Shown one piece after another: positions 6,498 through 6,535 of a stretch of DNA of 6,535 nt (position 1 is its first letter; every line of letters begins with the position of its first letter). The notes below the pieces were generated by a model. That model was not told the DNA's origin. It searched no databases and saw only the letters and a list, made by a program, of their open reading frames with translations. The position numbers and the translations under genes were made by a program. This stretch comes from Alphaproteobacteria bacterium (lineage in GTDB: Bacteria > Pseudomonadota > Alphaproteobacteria > Rhizobiales > Devosiaceae): the NCBI GenBank assembly GCA_013152625.1, contig JAADFY010000120.1, positions 1-6,535 on the forward strand, read 5' to 3'.

Positions 6498-6535
6498 GTG
6501 CAGAATTCCAAAAGCCAAAGAACGCAAACGCCCCC
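6498..6535 (+). CDS. Probable start of a third gene in the cysD-cysNC operon (cut by window edge)
   Basis: A strong ribosome binding site, AAGGGGAGG (6483-6491), lies 6 bases before a GTG that opens a frame running off the window. The visible codons read (M)QNSKSQRTQTP, a polar, basic start that cannot be assigned to a family. The gap after the cysNC stop is 25 bases. It holds a short CCCTT/AAGGG repeat that partly overlaps the binding site and has no U-run, so a terminator is unlikely. In many alphaproteobacteria a 3'(2'),5'-bisphosphate nucleotidase gene (cysQ) follows cysNC, but nothing visible here confirms that. The existence of a start is fairly well supported; the identity is unknown. 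Confidence 0.5.
   Translation, partial: MQNSKSQRTQTP

Overview
The window looks like chromosomal core metabolism from a GC-rich alphaproteobacterium. That placement is an inference: the fused CysNC layout, the cysteine synthase subtype and the cysK-alaX-sseA order recall alphaproteobacteria, possibly Rhodospirillales, but no phylogeny could be run. There is no mobile element, CRISPR array, tRNA or rRNA.

Layout. Two gene groups diverge from a long, GC-rich, palindrome-bearing intergenic region (about 3252-3666). Leftward, on the minus strand, runs cysK (cysteine synthase), then alaX (alanyl-tRNA editing hydrolase, 4-base overlap), then sseA (3-mercaptopyruvate sulfurtransferase, 4-base gap). 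A 143-base gap follows, then a DUF302-family gene, and finally the first 14 codons of an ABC-transporter ATPase cut off by the left edge. Rightward, on the plus strand, runs cysD and then a fused cysN-cysC gene, followed by the likely first codons of a third gene with a strong ribosome binding site, cut off by the right edge.

How the genes work together. CysD and CysN make adenosine 5'-phosphosulfate from sulfate and ATP, and the CysC domain phosphorylates it to PAPS. After reduction to sulfide by genes not in this window, CysK joins sulfide to O-acetylserine to give cysteine. SseA moves sulfur from 3-mercaptopyruvate, a cysteine breakdown product. AlaX removes wrongly attached serine or glycine from tRNA-Ala. 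Its tight coupling to cysK suggests a link between serine/cysteine flux and translation fidelity.

Main anomaly. The cysNC reading frame is broken by what looks like loss of a single C at about 5060, between an Arg codon and a His codon. Both halves are otherwise intact and conserved, so this is either a very recent mutation or a sequencing/assembly error. No convincing new biological system was found. The frameshift and the AlaX placement are the two points most worth a second look.
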